In this document: piece by piece, positions 9,224-18,700 of the stretch
How positions within the stretch are numbered: position 1 is the stretch's first letter
Layout: each line of letters opens with the position of its first letter
Assembly (NCBI GenBank): GCA_035296625.1
Contig: DATHAO010000055.1
Coordinates: 1 to 64,000 of the forward strand
Length of the DNA: 64,000 bases
Reading direction: 5' to 3'
Source: DATCLS01 sp035296625
GTDB lineage: Bacteria > Actinomycetota > Acidimicrobiia > Acidimicrobiales > VFJN01
Notes under the pieces: model-generated
Told to the model about the DNA's origin: nothing
The model's input: only the letters and a program-made list of their open reading frames with translations
Database searches by the model: none
Position numbers and translations under genes: made by a program

Positions 9224-10609
9224 TCAGTCCTCGACGACGAACGCGCGGAAGCCGTCGCGAGCCGCGGCCCACGTCCGGTGGTCGAACCCGCCGGCGGCGT
9301 CGAGGGCGTCGGCGGCCGCCCACCCCATGGCGAGGGCGTGGTGGGTGTTGTCGGGGGTGAACAGACCCTGGCGGCCGAAAGTGGCCAGGCCGGGTAGGCC
9401 AGCGAGCCATGCCTCGAGCGTGGCCAGGTCGGCGTCGTGGCCGGGGCGGTAGACGGGGTAGACGCGGGGGAGCCGGCGGCTCTCGACCTGCACCGGGCGA
9501 AGCTGCGGCAGGCCCACACGGGCCAGCTCGTCGGCCAGCCGCCCAGCCAGGGCGGCGTCGTCGGCCCGCCACGTGTCGTCACCGGCCCAGCAGGGGATCT
9601 CGGCGCACAGCACCGTGCGGTCGGCCGGCTCGCCGGGGTCGGCCCGGTAGTTGCGGGGTTCGGACACCCGGGCCGCCGCTACCTCGGGCCCGGGGAAGTA
9701 GTGGGCGTCGAACTCGGTCCACCGGGCGCGGTCAAGCACGACGTAGAGCAGCACGAGCGCCCGGTGGGCCAGCCGGCGGTCCGCTGCGGTCACGGCCTCG
9801 GGCGCTGGCGGGGCGACCGCGCGGGCCAGCGCGGAGACCGGCGCCGTCGACCACACGAGGTCGACGTCCAGCCGCTCGCCGCCGTCCAGGTGCAGCGCCC
9901 ACCCGTGCCCGCCATCGCCGCGGGCGGTGAGGGCCTCGACGGTGCAGCCGAGGCGGATGTCGGCGCCGGCGGCGGTGGCCGCATCGCCCAGCGCCTCGGC
10001 GATGGCCCCGAACCCGGTGCGGGGGTAGAGGAACGTGCGGCCCTCCGGCCGGGCACCGCGCGCCAACCGGCGCACCACGTCGAGCGGACCGCCGGCGCTC
10101 ACCCGGCGGCGGGCCAGCTCCCCGGCGAGCTCGGCGGGGTCGGAGTCCCACAGCTTGCGGGCGTAGGGGCCGTAGAAGGCGCGGAGCACGGCGGGACCGA
10201 GCCCGGCGCGCAGGACCTCCGCGAACGTGTCGGCCCTGGGCCGTCGCAGCGGGGACGTGAGGGCGTCGAGGCCGGCCCGGGCCGCGAAGCCCGGAGGCGC
10301 CCGGCGGAGCAGGTCGCCGGTGCGGAGCGGGAAGGCGACCCACCGGTCGAGCAGGCGGATGCGGCCGTGGCGGGGGCGGACCTGCAGGTCGTCACCCAGC
10401 AGGTCCTGCAGGGCGGCGAGGATCGGGGCCGGCGTGGCCGGGTGGAGGCGGTGGCTGCCGTGGTCGACCCGCAGGCCCGCCACCGTGAACGATCCGGCCA
10501 TGCCGCCGACCGTCGCGGCCCGGTCGACCACGACCACCTCGTGCCCGGCGCGGGCGGCGCGCCAGGCGGCGGCCAACCCAGCGGGGCCGGCCCCGACGAC
10601 GCCGATCAC
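9224..10609 (-). CDS. FAD-dependent oxidoreductase (amine oxidase/protoporphyrinogen-oxidase fold)
   Basis: 461 residues. The N-terminus IGVVGAGPAGLAAAW holds the GxGxxG dinucleotide motif (5-10), followed by VVDRAATVGGMAGS and DHGSHRLHP, a pattern shared with phytoene-desaturase, HemY-like and UDP-galactopyranose-mutase-like flavoproteins. No membrane helix or signal peptide is seen. The start GTG 10609 overlaps the fbpC TGA (GTGA), so it is translated with the transporter ATPase. The substrate is unclear; porphyrin or sugar-nucleotide chemistry would both fit the fold, and neither is shown by a diagnostic motif. Co-transcription with fbpC suggests expression under the same iron conditions. 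Confidence 0.75.
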   Translation of the reverse strand: MIGVVGAGPAGLAAAWRAARAGHEVVVVDRAATVGGMAGSFTVAGLRVDHGSHRLHPATPAPILAALQDLLGDDLQVRPRHGRIRLLDRWVAFPLRTGDLLRRAPPGFAARAGLDALTSPLRRPRADTFAEVLRAGLGPAVLRAFYGPYARKLWDSDPAELAGELARRRVSAGGPLDVVRRLARGARPEGRTFLYPRTGFGAIAEALGDAATAAGADIRLGCTVEALTARGDGGHGWALHLDGGERLDVDLVWSTAPVSALARAVAPPAPEAVTAADRRLAHRALVLLYVVLDRARWTEFDAHYFPGPEVAAARVSEPRNYRADPGEPADRTVLCAEIPCWAGDDTWRADDAALAGRLADELARVGLPQLRPVQVESRRLPRVYPVYRPGHDADLATLEAWLAGLPGLATFGRQGLFTPDNTHHALAMGWAAADALDAAGGFDHRTWAAARDGFRAFVVED

Positions 10610-11733
10610 GTGCCGGGTAGGGGCCGGCTCGCCCCGCCGCCACGGGCCCCGCCGTGACCGGCCTCGGGGCCGCCGGGCGGCGCGGGATGGCCGTCGGGGC
10701 CGAAGGCCATGGTGGGTGGGCCGTCGTAGCGAACGGCCACGGCGTCGCCCGGACCGAAGCGCGGCTGCGACCCTGCCCGGATCCGGAGCGCCGCCCCGAC
10801 CCTGGGCTGCACGACGTACACGGTGTCGTGGCCGTAGAACTCGCGCTCCTCGACGGTGCCGGGCACGCCGTCGGCCCGGTCATCGAGGGGATCGAGGCGC
10901 AGCTCCTCGGGCCGGACCAGCACGCGCACGTCGCCGGCTGCCGCCCGACCGAGGGCGATGTCGCCGACAGCCGTGGCCGCCCGCGGGCCCGCCGCCTCGC
11001 CGGCGATCAGGTTGGCGTCGCCCACAAACGAGGCGACCCAGGCGGTCGCCGGGCGCGCGTAGAGCTCGGCCGGCGAGGCGTGCTGCACGACCCGGCCGTC
11101 GCTCACGATCGCCACCTCGTCGCCCAGCAGGAACGCCTCGTCCTGGTCGTGGGTCACGAACACGGTCGTGATGCCGAGCTCGGACAGCAGGGCATGCACC
11201 TCGGCCCGGACCTGCGCCCGCAGGGCGGCGTCGAGGTTGGAGAACGGCTCGTCGAGCAGCAGCACCTCGGGCCGGGGCGCCAGGGCCCGGGCCAGCGCCA
11301 CCCGCTGCTGCTGCCCGCCCGACAGCGTGCCCGGGTGGCGGTCGCCCAGCCCGCCGAGGCCGACCATGGCGAGCACGTCGTCCACCCGCGGCCCGCGCCG
11401 CTCGCCCCGGGGGAGGCCGTACCCCACGTTGCGGGCCACGCTGAGGTGCGGAAACAGGGCCCAGTCCTGGAACACCATGCCGATGCGCCGACGCTCGGGC
11501 GCCACGTGGGTGCCGGGGCCCGCCACCAGCCGACCGCCCAGCCGCACCACGCCGGAGTCGAGCCGCTCGAGGCCGGCGATCGTGCGGAGCAACGTGGTCT
11601 TGCCACCGCCGCTGGGGCCGAGCACGGCGAGCACGGTGCCGGGCGGCACGCGCACGTCGATGCCCCGGAGCACCTCGGTGCTCCCGAAGCCCTTGCGCAG
11701 GCGCCCGACCTCGATCGCCGCGACGGTGTTCAT
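10606..11733 (-). CDS. fbpC: Iron(III) ABC transporter ATP-binding protein
   Basis: 375 residues with Walker A GPSGGGKT (39-46), signature LSGGQQQR near 140, Walker B LLLDEPFSNLD and H-loop THDQDEA. A C-terminal extension of ~140 residues (VLVRPEELRLD, EEREFYGHDTVY) matches the TOBE/regulatory domain of CysA/PotA/FbpC ATPases. It would power the FbpA/FbpB pair encoded at 5775-8472 on the same strand, although two other genes intervene. ATG 11733 follows 59 bp of intergenic DNA shared with the divergent epimerase. No second IdeR-like site was found here. The last ~40 residues are Gly/Pro-rich and specific to this protein. Confidence 0.9.
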   Translation of the reverse strand: MNTVAAIEVGRLRKGFGSTEVLRGIDVRVPPGTVLAVLGPSGGGKTTLLRTIAGLERLDSGVVRLGGRLVAGPGTHVAPERRRIGMVFQDWALFPHLSVARNVGYGLPRGERRGPRVDDVLAMVGLGGLGDRHPGTLSGGQQQRVALARALAPRPEVLLLDEPFSNLDAALRAQVRAEVHALLSELGITTVFVTHDQDEAFLLGDEVAIVSDGRVVQHASPAELYARPATAWVASFVGDANLIAGEAAGPRAATAVGDIALGRAAAGDVRVLVRPEELRLDPLDDRADGVPGTVEEREFYGHDTVYVVQPRVGAALRIRAGSQPRFGPGDAVAVRYDGPPTMAFGPDGHPAPPGGPEAGHGGARGGGASRPLPGT

Positions 11734-11792
11734 GTACCTTCACACGTTAGTGCCGGACTCCCTACTACGCCGTACCCGATGAGCGACCGCCG

Positions 11793-12704
11793 ATGATCGC
11801 GGTCACCGGCGCGGCCGGGTTCATCGGCCGCCACCTCGTCGCCGACCTGCGCGGGGGCGGCGACGACGTCGTCGGCCTCGACCGCCGGCCGGGCGCCGAC
11901 ATCGTCGCCGACCTGGTCGCCGACGACATCGCCCTCGACGTCGTGCGCAGCGCCGATGCCGTGTTCCACCTGGCCGGCGCAGGAGGCGTCCGCCGCTCCG
12001 GCCGTACCGCGGAGGCGACGTGGTGGCGCGACAACGTGCTGGCCACCGACGCCGTCCTGCGGGCCGTGCCCCGGTCGACGCCGCTCGTCGTGGCGTCGTC
12101 GTCGAGCGTCTACGGCGGCACGGCCGGACGGGCCTGCCGCGAGGGCGATCCGCTGCGGCCGCGGGGCGGCTACGCCCGCTCGAAGCTGGCGGTCGAGCGC
12201 CTCACACGGCGCCGGCTGGCCGCCGGCGGCCACGTGGCCGTAGCCCGGCCGTTCACGGTCGCCGGCGAGCACCAGCGGCCCGACATGGCGCTGGCCCGGT
12301 GGATCGCCGCCGCGGCGGCGGGCGAGCCGCTCCGGGTATTCGGCTCGCCGGCCCGGCGGCGGGACGTCACAGACGTCCGCCAGGTGGTCGCGGTGCTGGT
12401 CGCCATGGCCCGGCGTGAGGTCCTCGGCTCGCTCAACGTTGGCACCGGGACGTCGTTCACGCTGCGAGAGATGGTCGATGCCGTCGTCGAGGCGGTGGGT
12501 CCCGCCGAGATCGTCGTCGAGCGGGCCCATCGCGACGAGGTCGAGGCCTCGCTGGCCGACACCGGCCGGTGCCGGCGGCTCCTGGGGTTCGTGCCCGTCA
12601 CCGATCTGGCCGCGCTCGTCCGGCGCCAGGCGGCGGCCGCCGGGGCGGCCGCGACCGGCGGCGGACCCGCCGAGGTCCTCCGACCCGCCTCGGCCAGCGC
12701 CTGA
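11793..12704 (+). CDS. NAD-dependent epimerase/dehydratase (extended SDR, sugar-nucleotide type)
   Basis: 303 residues. TGAAGFIG at 5-12 binds NAD(P); ASSSSVYG and YARSK supply the Ser and YxxxK catalytic residues; DVTDVRQVV and LNVGTGTSFTLREMV are the substrate-side motifs of GalE/Gmd/RmlB-type enzymes. Expected to epimerise or dehydrate an NDP-sugar in the cytoplasm. It is divergent from fbpC and near two glycosyltransferases, so it may feed their donor pool, which is inference. ATG 11793 is used; the ribosome site is weak. The last ~30 residues are an Ala-rich tail. Confidence 0.88.
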   Translation: MIAVTGAAGFIGRHLVADLRGGGDDVVGLDRRPGADIVADLVADDIALDVVRSADAVFHLAGAGGVRRSGRTAEATWWRDNVLATDAVLRAVPRSTPLVVASSSSVYGGTAGRACREGDPLRPRGGYARSKLAVERLTRRRLAAGGHVAVARPFTVAGEHQRPDMALARWIAAAAAGEPLRVFGSPARRRDVTDVRQVVAVLVAMARREVLGSLNVGTGTSFTLREMVDAVVEAVGPAEIVVERAHRDEVEASLADTGRCRRLLGFVPVTDLAALVRRQAAAAGAAATGGGPAEVLRPASASA

Positions 12705-12793
12705 CAGCCCGCCGGTCGGCGCCGGGCGCGGTGGCCCACGGGCGCCAACGGCTCGGCCTTCGGCGGCAATCCTGTCGCCTGCGCCGGGTGCGT

Positions 12794-15343
12794 TCAGGTC
12801 CCGGGCGCGGCCTCGACCGCCACCTCGACGGTGTGGGCGATGTCGGCCGAGCTGCGCCCGACGAGCAGGCGGTATGGCCCCGGGTCGACCTGCCAGCCGG
12901 GCTGGCGGGGACGGCGCCCGGTCGAGACCGGCAGGTAGGCCATGCGGGCCTCGATGTCCGGGCGGTCGGGCTGGCCGGGGTCCCAGTAGGCGAAGGCCCG
13001 GTCGCCGAGCTCGAGCCGCACCGTCGTCGTCTCGTCCGGGTCGAGCCACACCTTGGCGAAGGCCCGCAGCTCCTTGGGCGGCCGCACGAGGCGGGTCGGC
13101 GTGGGCGGCGCCACGTAGAGCTGCACGACCTCGGCGCCGCGCCGGTCGCCGGTGTTCCTGACCGGCACGTCGACCGCCAGGACCTCGCCGGGCCGCAACG
13201 ACGTGGCCGACAGGACAGGCGTGCCGATCGCGCACGCGGTGTACGACAGCCCGTGGCCGAACGGGAACCGCGTCGGCAGGTGGCGGGCCTCGAACCAGCG
13301 GTAGCCGACGAGAACGCCTTCGCCGTAGCGCACGGCGCCGTTCTCCCCCGGGAAGTTGCCGTGCGCCGGGCCGTGCTCGACCCGCTCGGGCAGCGTGACC
13401 GGCAGGCGCCCACCCGGGTCCGTGTCGCCGACCAGCACCCCGGCCAGGGCGGACGCCATCTCCTGCCCGCCGAACCATGCCTGGAGCACGGCTCGGGCCT
13501 CGCCCGCCCAGTCGAGCGTGACCGGCGAGCCGGCGTTGACCACCACGACCGTGGCGTGGTTGGCGGCCAGCACCCGGCGGACCAGCTCGTCCTGGCGGCC
13601 GGGCAGGTCCATCGAGGCGCGGTCGTGGCCCTCGGACTCCCAGTCGCCGGTCGTTCCGACGACCACGATCGCGGCATCCGCGGCCGCGGCGGCGTCGGCG
13701 GCCCGCTGCATCAGGTCGTCGGTGGCGGCCCGGCGCCAACCGAGGCGGAAGCCGCCGGCACCGGCCCGCTCCCAGCCCATGTACTCGACCACCACGTCCA
13801 CCGGCACGTCGGCCTGGAGATCGACCGTGGCCGTGAGCTCCTCGCTGCCGTATCCGAAGAAGGCCTCACCCCGCGGCGGTCGCTCGGCCACCCCGTCGAT
13901 CACCACCCGCCCGCCGACGAGCACGCGGGCGCCCGCAACCTGGACGAGGCCGAGCTCGTGGGGACCTGACTCGTCGGGTGTCACGCGGGTACGCGCCCGC
14001 AGCGACCAGCCGGCGTCGGGCACGGTCGGCGCGGGCGGGCTCATGTAGAGGGCTTCGCCGGCCGGCGAGTGGGCCACGTGGACGACCTCGCCCGCCAGGT
14101 CGGGACGGGCGTGGAACTCGAGGTCGAAGCCCGGGCCCGCGCCGCTCGGCGCCGCGGTGCGCCGCCCGGCGAGCAACGGGAGCACCTTGTCGTTGGTGCA
14201 TCCCGGCTCGTGCACGATCGTCACCCCGTCGCCCAGCCGCGCCCGCAGCCCGTCGAGCGGGCTCTCGAGCCGGTGCGCCCGCAGCGACGCCGAGCCGCCG
14301 CCCATGATGTGAGCCCGCGCCGCGTTCGGGCCGATCACCGCCAAGGTGCCCAGGCGGGCGGGGTCGAGGGGTAGCAGCCCGTCGTTGGCCAGCAGCACGA
14401 TGGCCTCGGCGGCGGCCCGCCGGGCGACGTCGCGGTCCTCGGGCCGCTCCTCGGCGGCCTCGACCCGCTCGGCGTCCACCGGGTCATCGAGCGCGCCGAT
14501 GCGGTCGAACGCCGTGAGGAGGCGCCGGACCTGGGCGTCGACGAGCTTCTCGTCGACGGCGCCGGACCGGACGGCGTCGGCTAGGGCCGGGCCGAACGCC
14601 CGCGCCGGGCCCGGCATCTCGAGGTCGACGCCGGCTGCCGCCGAGCCCTCGGTGTCGACGAAGCCGAACCAGTCGGTGACGACGAAGCCGTCGAAGCCCC
14701 ACTCGTCGCGGGCGATGCCCTCGAGCACCTCCCGGCGCTCGGTGACCCACCGCGCGTTGAGCCGGTTGTAGGCGGTCATCAGCCCGAGCGAGCCGCCCTC
14801 GCGCACGGCTGCCTCGAAGGGGGCGAGGTAGAGCTCGCGCAGCGCCCGCTCGTCGATCTCGGAGCTGATCGTGTGGCGCTCGAACTCGGCGTCGTTGCCC
14901 ACCAGGTGCTTCACCGTGGTGGCGACACCTTCGCCCTGGGCGCCCCGCACGAAGGCTGCGGCCAGGCGGCCCGAGAGCAACGGGTCCTCGGCGTAGCACT
15001 CGAAGTTGCGCCCGGCGAGCGGTGAGCGGTGGAGGTTGACGGTGGGGGCGAGGAGCACCCTGGCCGACTTGCGGCGGGCGTCGCGCCCGATGGCTGCGCC
15101 GACCTCCTCGACGAGGTCGGGATGCCAGGTGGCGCCGAGGGCGGACCCACACGGCAGGCATAGGCTCGTCGGGCCGTCGGGCCCCATGATCGAGCCGCGG
15201 GCACCGTTCGGGCCGTCGGAGAGGAAGACCGTGGGGATGCCGAGCCGGGGCACCGCCACCGTCGACCAGAAGTCGACCCCCGCCGTCAGCGCGGCCTTCT
15301 CGTCGAGCGTCAGCTTGTCGACCAGGGCATCGATCTCTGTCAC
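12794..15343 (-). CDS. bglX: Glycoside hydrolase family 3 beta-glucosidase-like, with PA14 insert
   Basis: 849 residues. The N-terminal GH3 barrel carries LSDGPNG, GRNFECYAEDP and KHLVGNDAE, with nucleophile Asp in VVTDWFG (residue 224). The second GH3 domain is split by a PA14-like beta segment (about residues 395-545, including ALYMSPPAPT and GARVLVGGRVVIDG), and the protein ends in a fibronectin-III-like domain (GAEVVQLYVAPP). No signal peptide is seen, so it may work on imported oligosaccharides. GTG 15343 places LTLDEKAAL at the usual family position. Isolated gene, divergent from the HelD-like gene. Sugar specificity cannot be read from sequence; the symbol reflects family, not proven orthology. 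Confidence 0.88.
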   Translation of the reverse strand: MTEIDALVDKLTLDEKAALTAGVDFWSTVAVPRLGIPTVFLSDGPNGARGSIMGPDGPTSLCLPCGSALGATWHPDLVEEVGAAIGRDARRKSARVLLAPTVNLHRSPLAGRNFECYAEDPLLSGRLAAAFVRGAQGEGVATTVKHLVGNDAEFERHTISSEIDERALRELYLAPFEAAVREGGSLGLMTAYNRLNARWVTERREVLEGIARDEWGFDGFVVTDWFGFVDTEGSAAAGVDLEMPGPARAFGPALADAVRSGAVDEKLVDAQVRRLLTAFDRIGALDDPVDAERVEAAEERPEDRDVARRAAAEAIVLLANDGLLPLDPARLGTLAVIGPNAARAHIMGGGSASLRAHRLESPLDGLRARLGDGVTIVHEPGCTNDKVLPLLAGRRTAAPSGAGPGFDLEFHARPDLAGEVVHVAHSPAGEALYMSPPAPTVPDAGWSLRARTRVTPDESGPHELGLVQVAGARVLVGGRVVIDGVAERPPRGEAFFGYGSEELTATVDLQADVPVDVVVEYMGWERAGAGGFRLGWRRAATDDLMQRAADAAAAADAAIVVVGTTGDWESEGHDRASMDLPGRQDELVRRVLAANHATVVVVNAGSPVTLDWAGEARAVLQAWFGGQEMASALAGVLVGDTDPGGRLPVTLPERVEHGPAHGNFPGENGAVRYGEGVLVGYRWFEARHLPTRFPFGHGLSYTACAIGTPVLSATSLRPGEVLAVDVPVRNTGDRRGAEVVQLYVAPPTPTRLVRPPKELRAFAKVWLDPDETTTVRLELGDRAFAYWDPGQPDRPDIEARMAYLPVSTGRRPRQPGWQVDPGPYRLLVGRSSADIAHTVEVAVEAAPGT

Positions 15344-15732
15344 GGTCGCATCGAAGCCGGGACCGGTGCGGTCGTCAACCGTGACCGACCCGCGGTCAGG
15401 TCGGCCAGGCGGGACTCTCGAGCCGTAGCATCCACCGCCGATCGGGGCGTCTCCATACCGTCACCTCCCCCCGGCCGGCGGGGCCCTGGGTCCTCCCACG
15501 CCGTCGCGCGTCACGAGTAGTGTTCGGTGGTCGGCACGCGCACGGTACGGCCAGACCACTCCGCACCCCCGACGCGACGCCGACGAGTCGAGACGCTGGT
15601 TCGCCGTTCGCTTGTCCCGCCACAACGGTCCCTTCGTGTGCGCGCATGACCTTCGATCGGCCTTGAGCAGGGGTTCTGTGATGGTGCGGTTCGGGCGATC
15701 AGCGACGGGCGGCCGGTGTCCCGGCCTGCTCC
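15344..15732. other. Divergent intergenic region between GH3 and HelD-like genes
   Basis: About 390 bp holding both promoters. A minus-strand reading of 83 codons (15396-15647) has no ribosome site and no recognisable features, so I leave it out. An imperfect repeat TGACC...GGTCA lies near 15380-15396. I see no clear -35/-10 pair, RNA or mobile sequence. Confidence 0.4.
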
Positions 15733-18700
15733 GTGCCGGGTCCCGCCCAGCGGCTGCGCCACGCCGCGGAGCGCGCCGTGCACCCTGACATCCGTCGGGA
15801 GCAGGACTACTTCGACCGGGCGCTCGCGCTCCACGAGCGCCAACGCCCGCACTCTCCGGGCGTCGACCCCGACGCCGACGCCCGGGTGCTCGACCAGCTT
15901 CGCAGCCGCCTGGCGGTGTTCCCCCAGGTCGACGCCGCCGAGGGCGTGGCCTTCGGGCGCATCGACGCCGAGGGGGAAAGCTTCTACATCGGCAAGGACG
16001 CCGTCTGGAACGACGAGAACGAGATCGTCGTCGTCAACTGGCAGGCGCCGATCGCCGCTCCGTTCTACACGGCCTCCGCGGCCGACCCCGAGGGCATCGA
16101 CGCCCGGCGGGCCTACCGCTGCCGGGCCAACCGCATCCTCGACATCGACGAGGAGGTGTTCACGGGCATTGCGCGAGCTGTGGCCCAGGGCCGCGGGCCC
16201 GTCGTGTCCGACACCCTGCTGGACGCGCTCGGCGAGACCCGCTCGGGGGCGCTGCGCGACGTCGTCGCCAGCATCCAGCGCGATCAGTACGACGTCATCA
16301 CCCGCGATCCCGACCAGGTGCTCGTCGTCCAGGGCGGTCCCGGCACCGGCAAGACTCAGGTGGGCCTGCACCGCGTGTCGTGGCTGCTCCACAACCACCG
16401 CGACCGCATCGGTCCGGGCGACGTGCTCGTCGTCGGGCCGAACCCGGCCTTCGTCCGCTACATCTCGACGGTCCTGCCCGCCCTCGGCGACCAGGCCACC
16501 GTGCAGCTGCCGATCACGGCGCTCGGGCCCCGGGTGCGCATCGGCCGCACCGACCCTCCCGAGCTGCGGCGGCTCAAGGGCGACCGGCGCATGCTGCGCG
16601 TCATCGTCAGCGGCCTGCGCAACCGCCAGCGCATCGAGACCCGGCCGATCGACCTCAAGGTCGACCGTCGCATCGTCCGCCTCGACGGCACGAGGGTCGC
16701 GGCCCGCGCCCGCCAGCTCAGCGCCCGGCCGCACAACGAGGCGTTCCGCGAACTGCGGGCGTTCCTGCTCGCCGAGGCGCGCGCCCACCTCGCCGGGCGG
16801 GCGAGCCGCAACGGCGACGACCGCGAGCCCGACGTGCGCGGCGAGGCCACCCGGGCGGTCGACGACTACCTGGCGCAGGCCTGGCCCACGCTGACGCCCC
16901 AGGCGTTCCTCGTCGACCTGCTCTCCAGCCCCGTGCAGCTGACGGCCGCCGCCGCCGGCCTGCTGACCGACGACGAGATGGCTCTGCTCGCCATCCCCGC
17001 CGACGTGCGGGTCGGGGCGTGGCAGTGGTCCGCGCACGACGTCGCGCTGCTCGACGCCGCAGACGTGCTGCTGAACGGCGCGCCGGCCACCTTCGAGCAC
17101 ATCGTGGTCGACGAGGCCCAGGATCTCTCCCCCATGCAGCTCGAGTCGATCCGGCGGCGGTCGCGGTCGGGTTCCATGACCCTGCTCGGCGACCTGGCGC
17201 AGGGCACGAGCCCGTGGGCGCGCGCCTCGTGGGAGGAGGTGGCGCTGCACCTCAAGCGAGACCGGGTGCCCACCGAGATCGTCGAGCTGTCCACGAGCTA
17301 CCGGTTGCCCGCCGAGGTCCACGAGGTGGCGATGCGGCTGCTGCCGTCGATCGCCCCCCACCTCGAGGCGCCGGTCGCCGTGCGCGAGACCGGCTACGGG
17401 GTCGAGGTCACCGAGGCGGCCGACCTTGCCGAGGCAACGATCGAGGCCGTCCACCGCCTGCTCGACGTGGGCATGGTGGGCATCGTCGTGCCGGCGCGGC
17501 ACCGGGCCCGGGTGGCGGCGGCGCTGGAGCGGGCCGATCTGGCGTGGACGCCCGAGCTGCGGGGCGGCAGCGCCCCGATCGTGCTGCTGTCCGCCGAGGC
17601 CGCCAAGGGCCTCGAGTTCGACGGTGTGGTCGTGGTCGAGCCGGCGCTGATCATGACCGAGTCCGAGCGGGGGCTGCGCACCCTGTTCATCGCCATGACG
17701 CGGTGCACGCAGCGGTTGGCGCTCGTCCACAGCGACCCGTTGCCGGTCGAGCTGGGGACGATCGATCCCGCACCCTCGCCGCGGCGGGTGACGTCGCTGC
17801 TCCCGCCCGAGCCCGACGAGCCGGATGAGCCGTCGCCGTCGCCGTACTCGTCGTACTCGTCGCCGTTCTCGTCGTCGGGTGCCTCCGGCCAGTCCGTCCC
17901 GTCGTCGTCGGTCTCGTCATCGTCGGGTGCCTCCGCTCGGTCCCTCCCATCGTCGTCGGACCGGTCCCGTTCGCCGGGTGGCGCCGGGGCCGGACCGACC
18001 CCGTCGCGTCCGCCAACGCCGCGCTCCGCCTCGAGGGTGTCGTCGTCGGACGGCCCTGGACCGGGTGCGCCCGCGTCCTCCGGTTTGTTCGGCTCGGGGG
18101 TCGGATCGTCCGGTTCGTTCGGCTCGGGTGCCGAATCGTCCGAGTGGTCGGACTCGTCCGCGTCCGGCTCGTTCGGTCCGGACGCCGGGTCGCCGGCCGG
18201 TGCATCGCCGGCCAGGGACCGCTCCACCGACGGTGGTGCTGGGTCGTCCGGTCGCCCGGTGCCCGGGGACGACCGGTCGGTGGGCGTGTTCGGTCGCCCG
18301 GCCGACGAGCTCGACCGTGGCACCGGAGTGGACGAGCGACCCGGACCCAACGACGATCCGTCTGCCGGCTCGTCTGGCGCGGGCGTGGAGTCGTCGGACC
18401 CCGCCGCCGGATCGTCGGATCGGTCCGCCGGGTGGTCGGACCGCCCCGCCGGATCGTCGGATCGCGCCACCGAATCGATTCGCCCCGCCGGGTCGTCGGA
18501 TCGCGCCGCTGAATCGGATCCCGCCGGGTCGTCGGATCGCGCCGCCGAGTCGTCGGACCGGTCCGCCGGGTCGTCGGACCTCGCCGCCCGGTGGTCGGAC
18601 CGCTCCGCCGGGTCGCCGGACAACGGCGGTGCCGAGGATCCGTCCTCTGGGGCCGGTTCCGCGGGCGGGCATCGCGTCGGCGCATCCGGTCGCTCCACGC

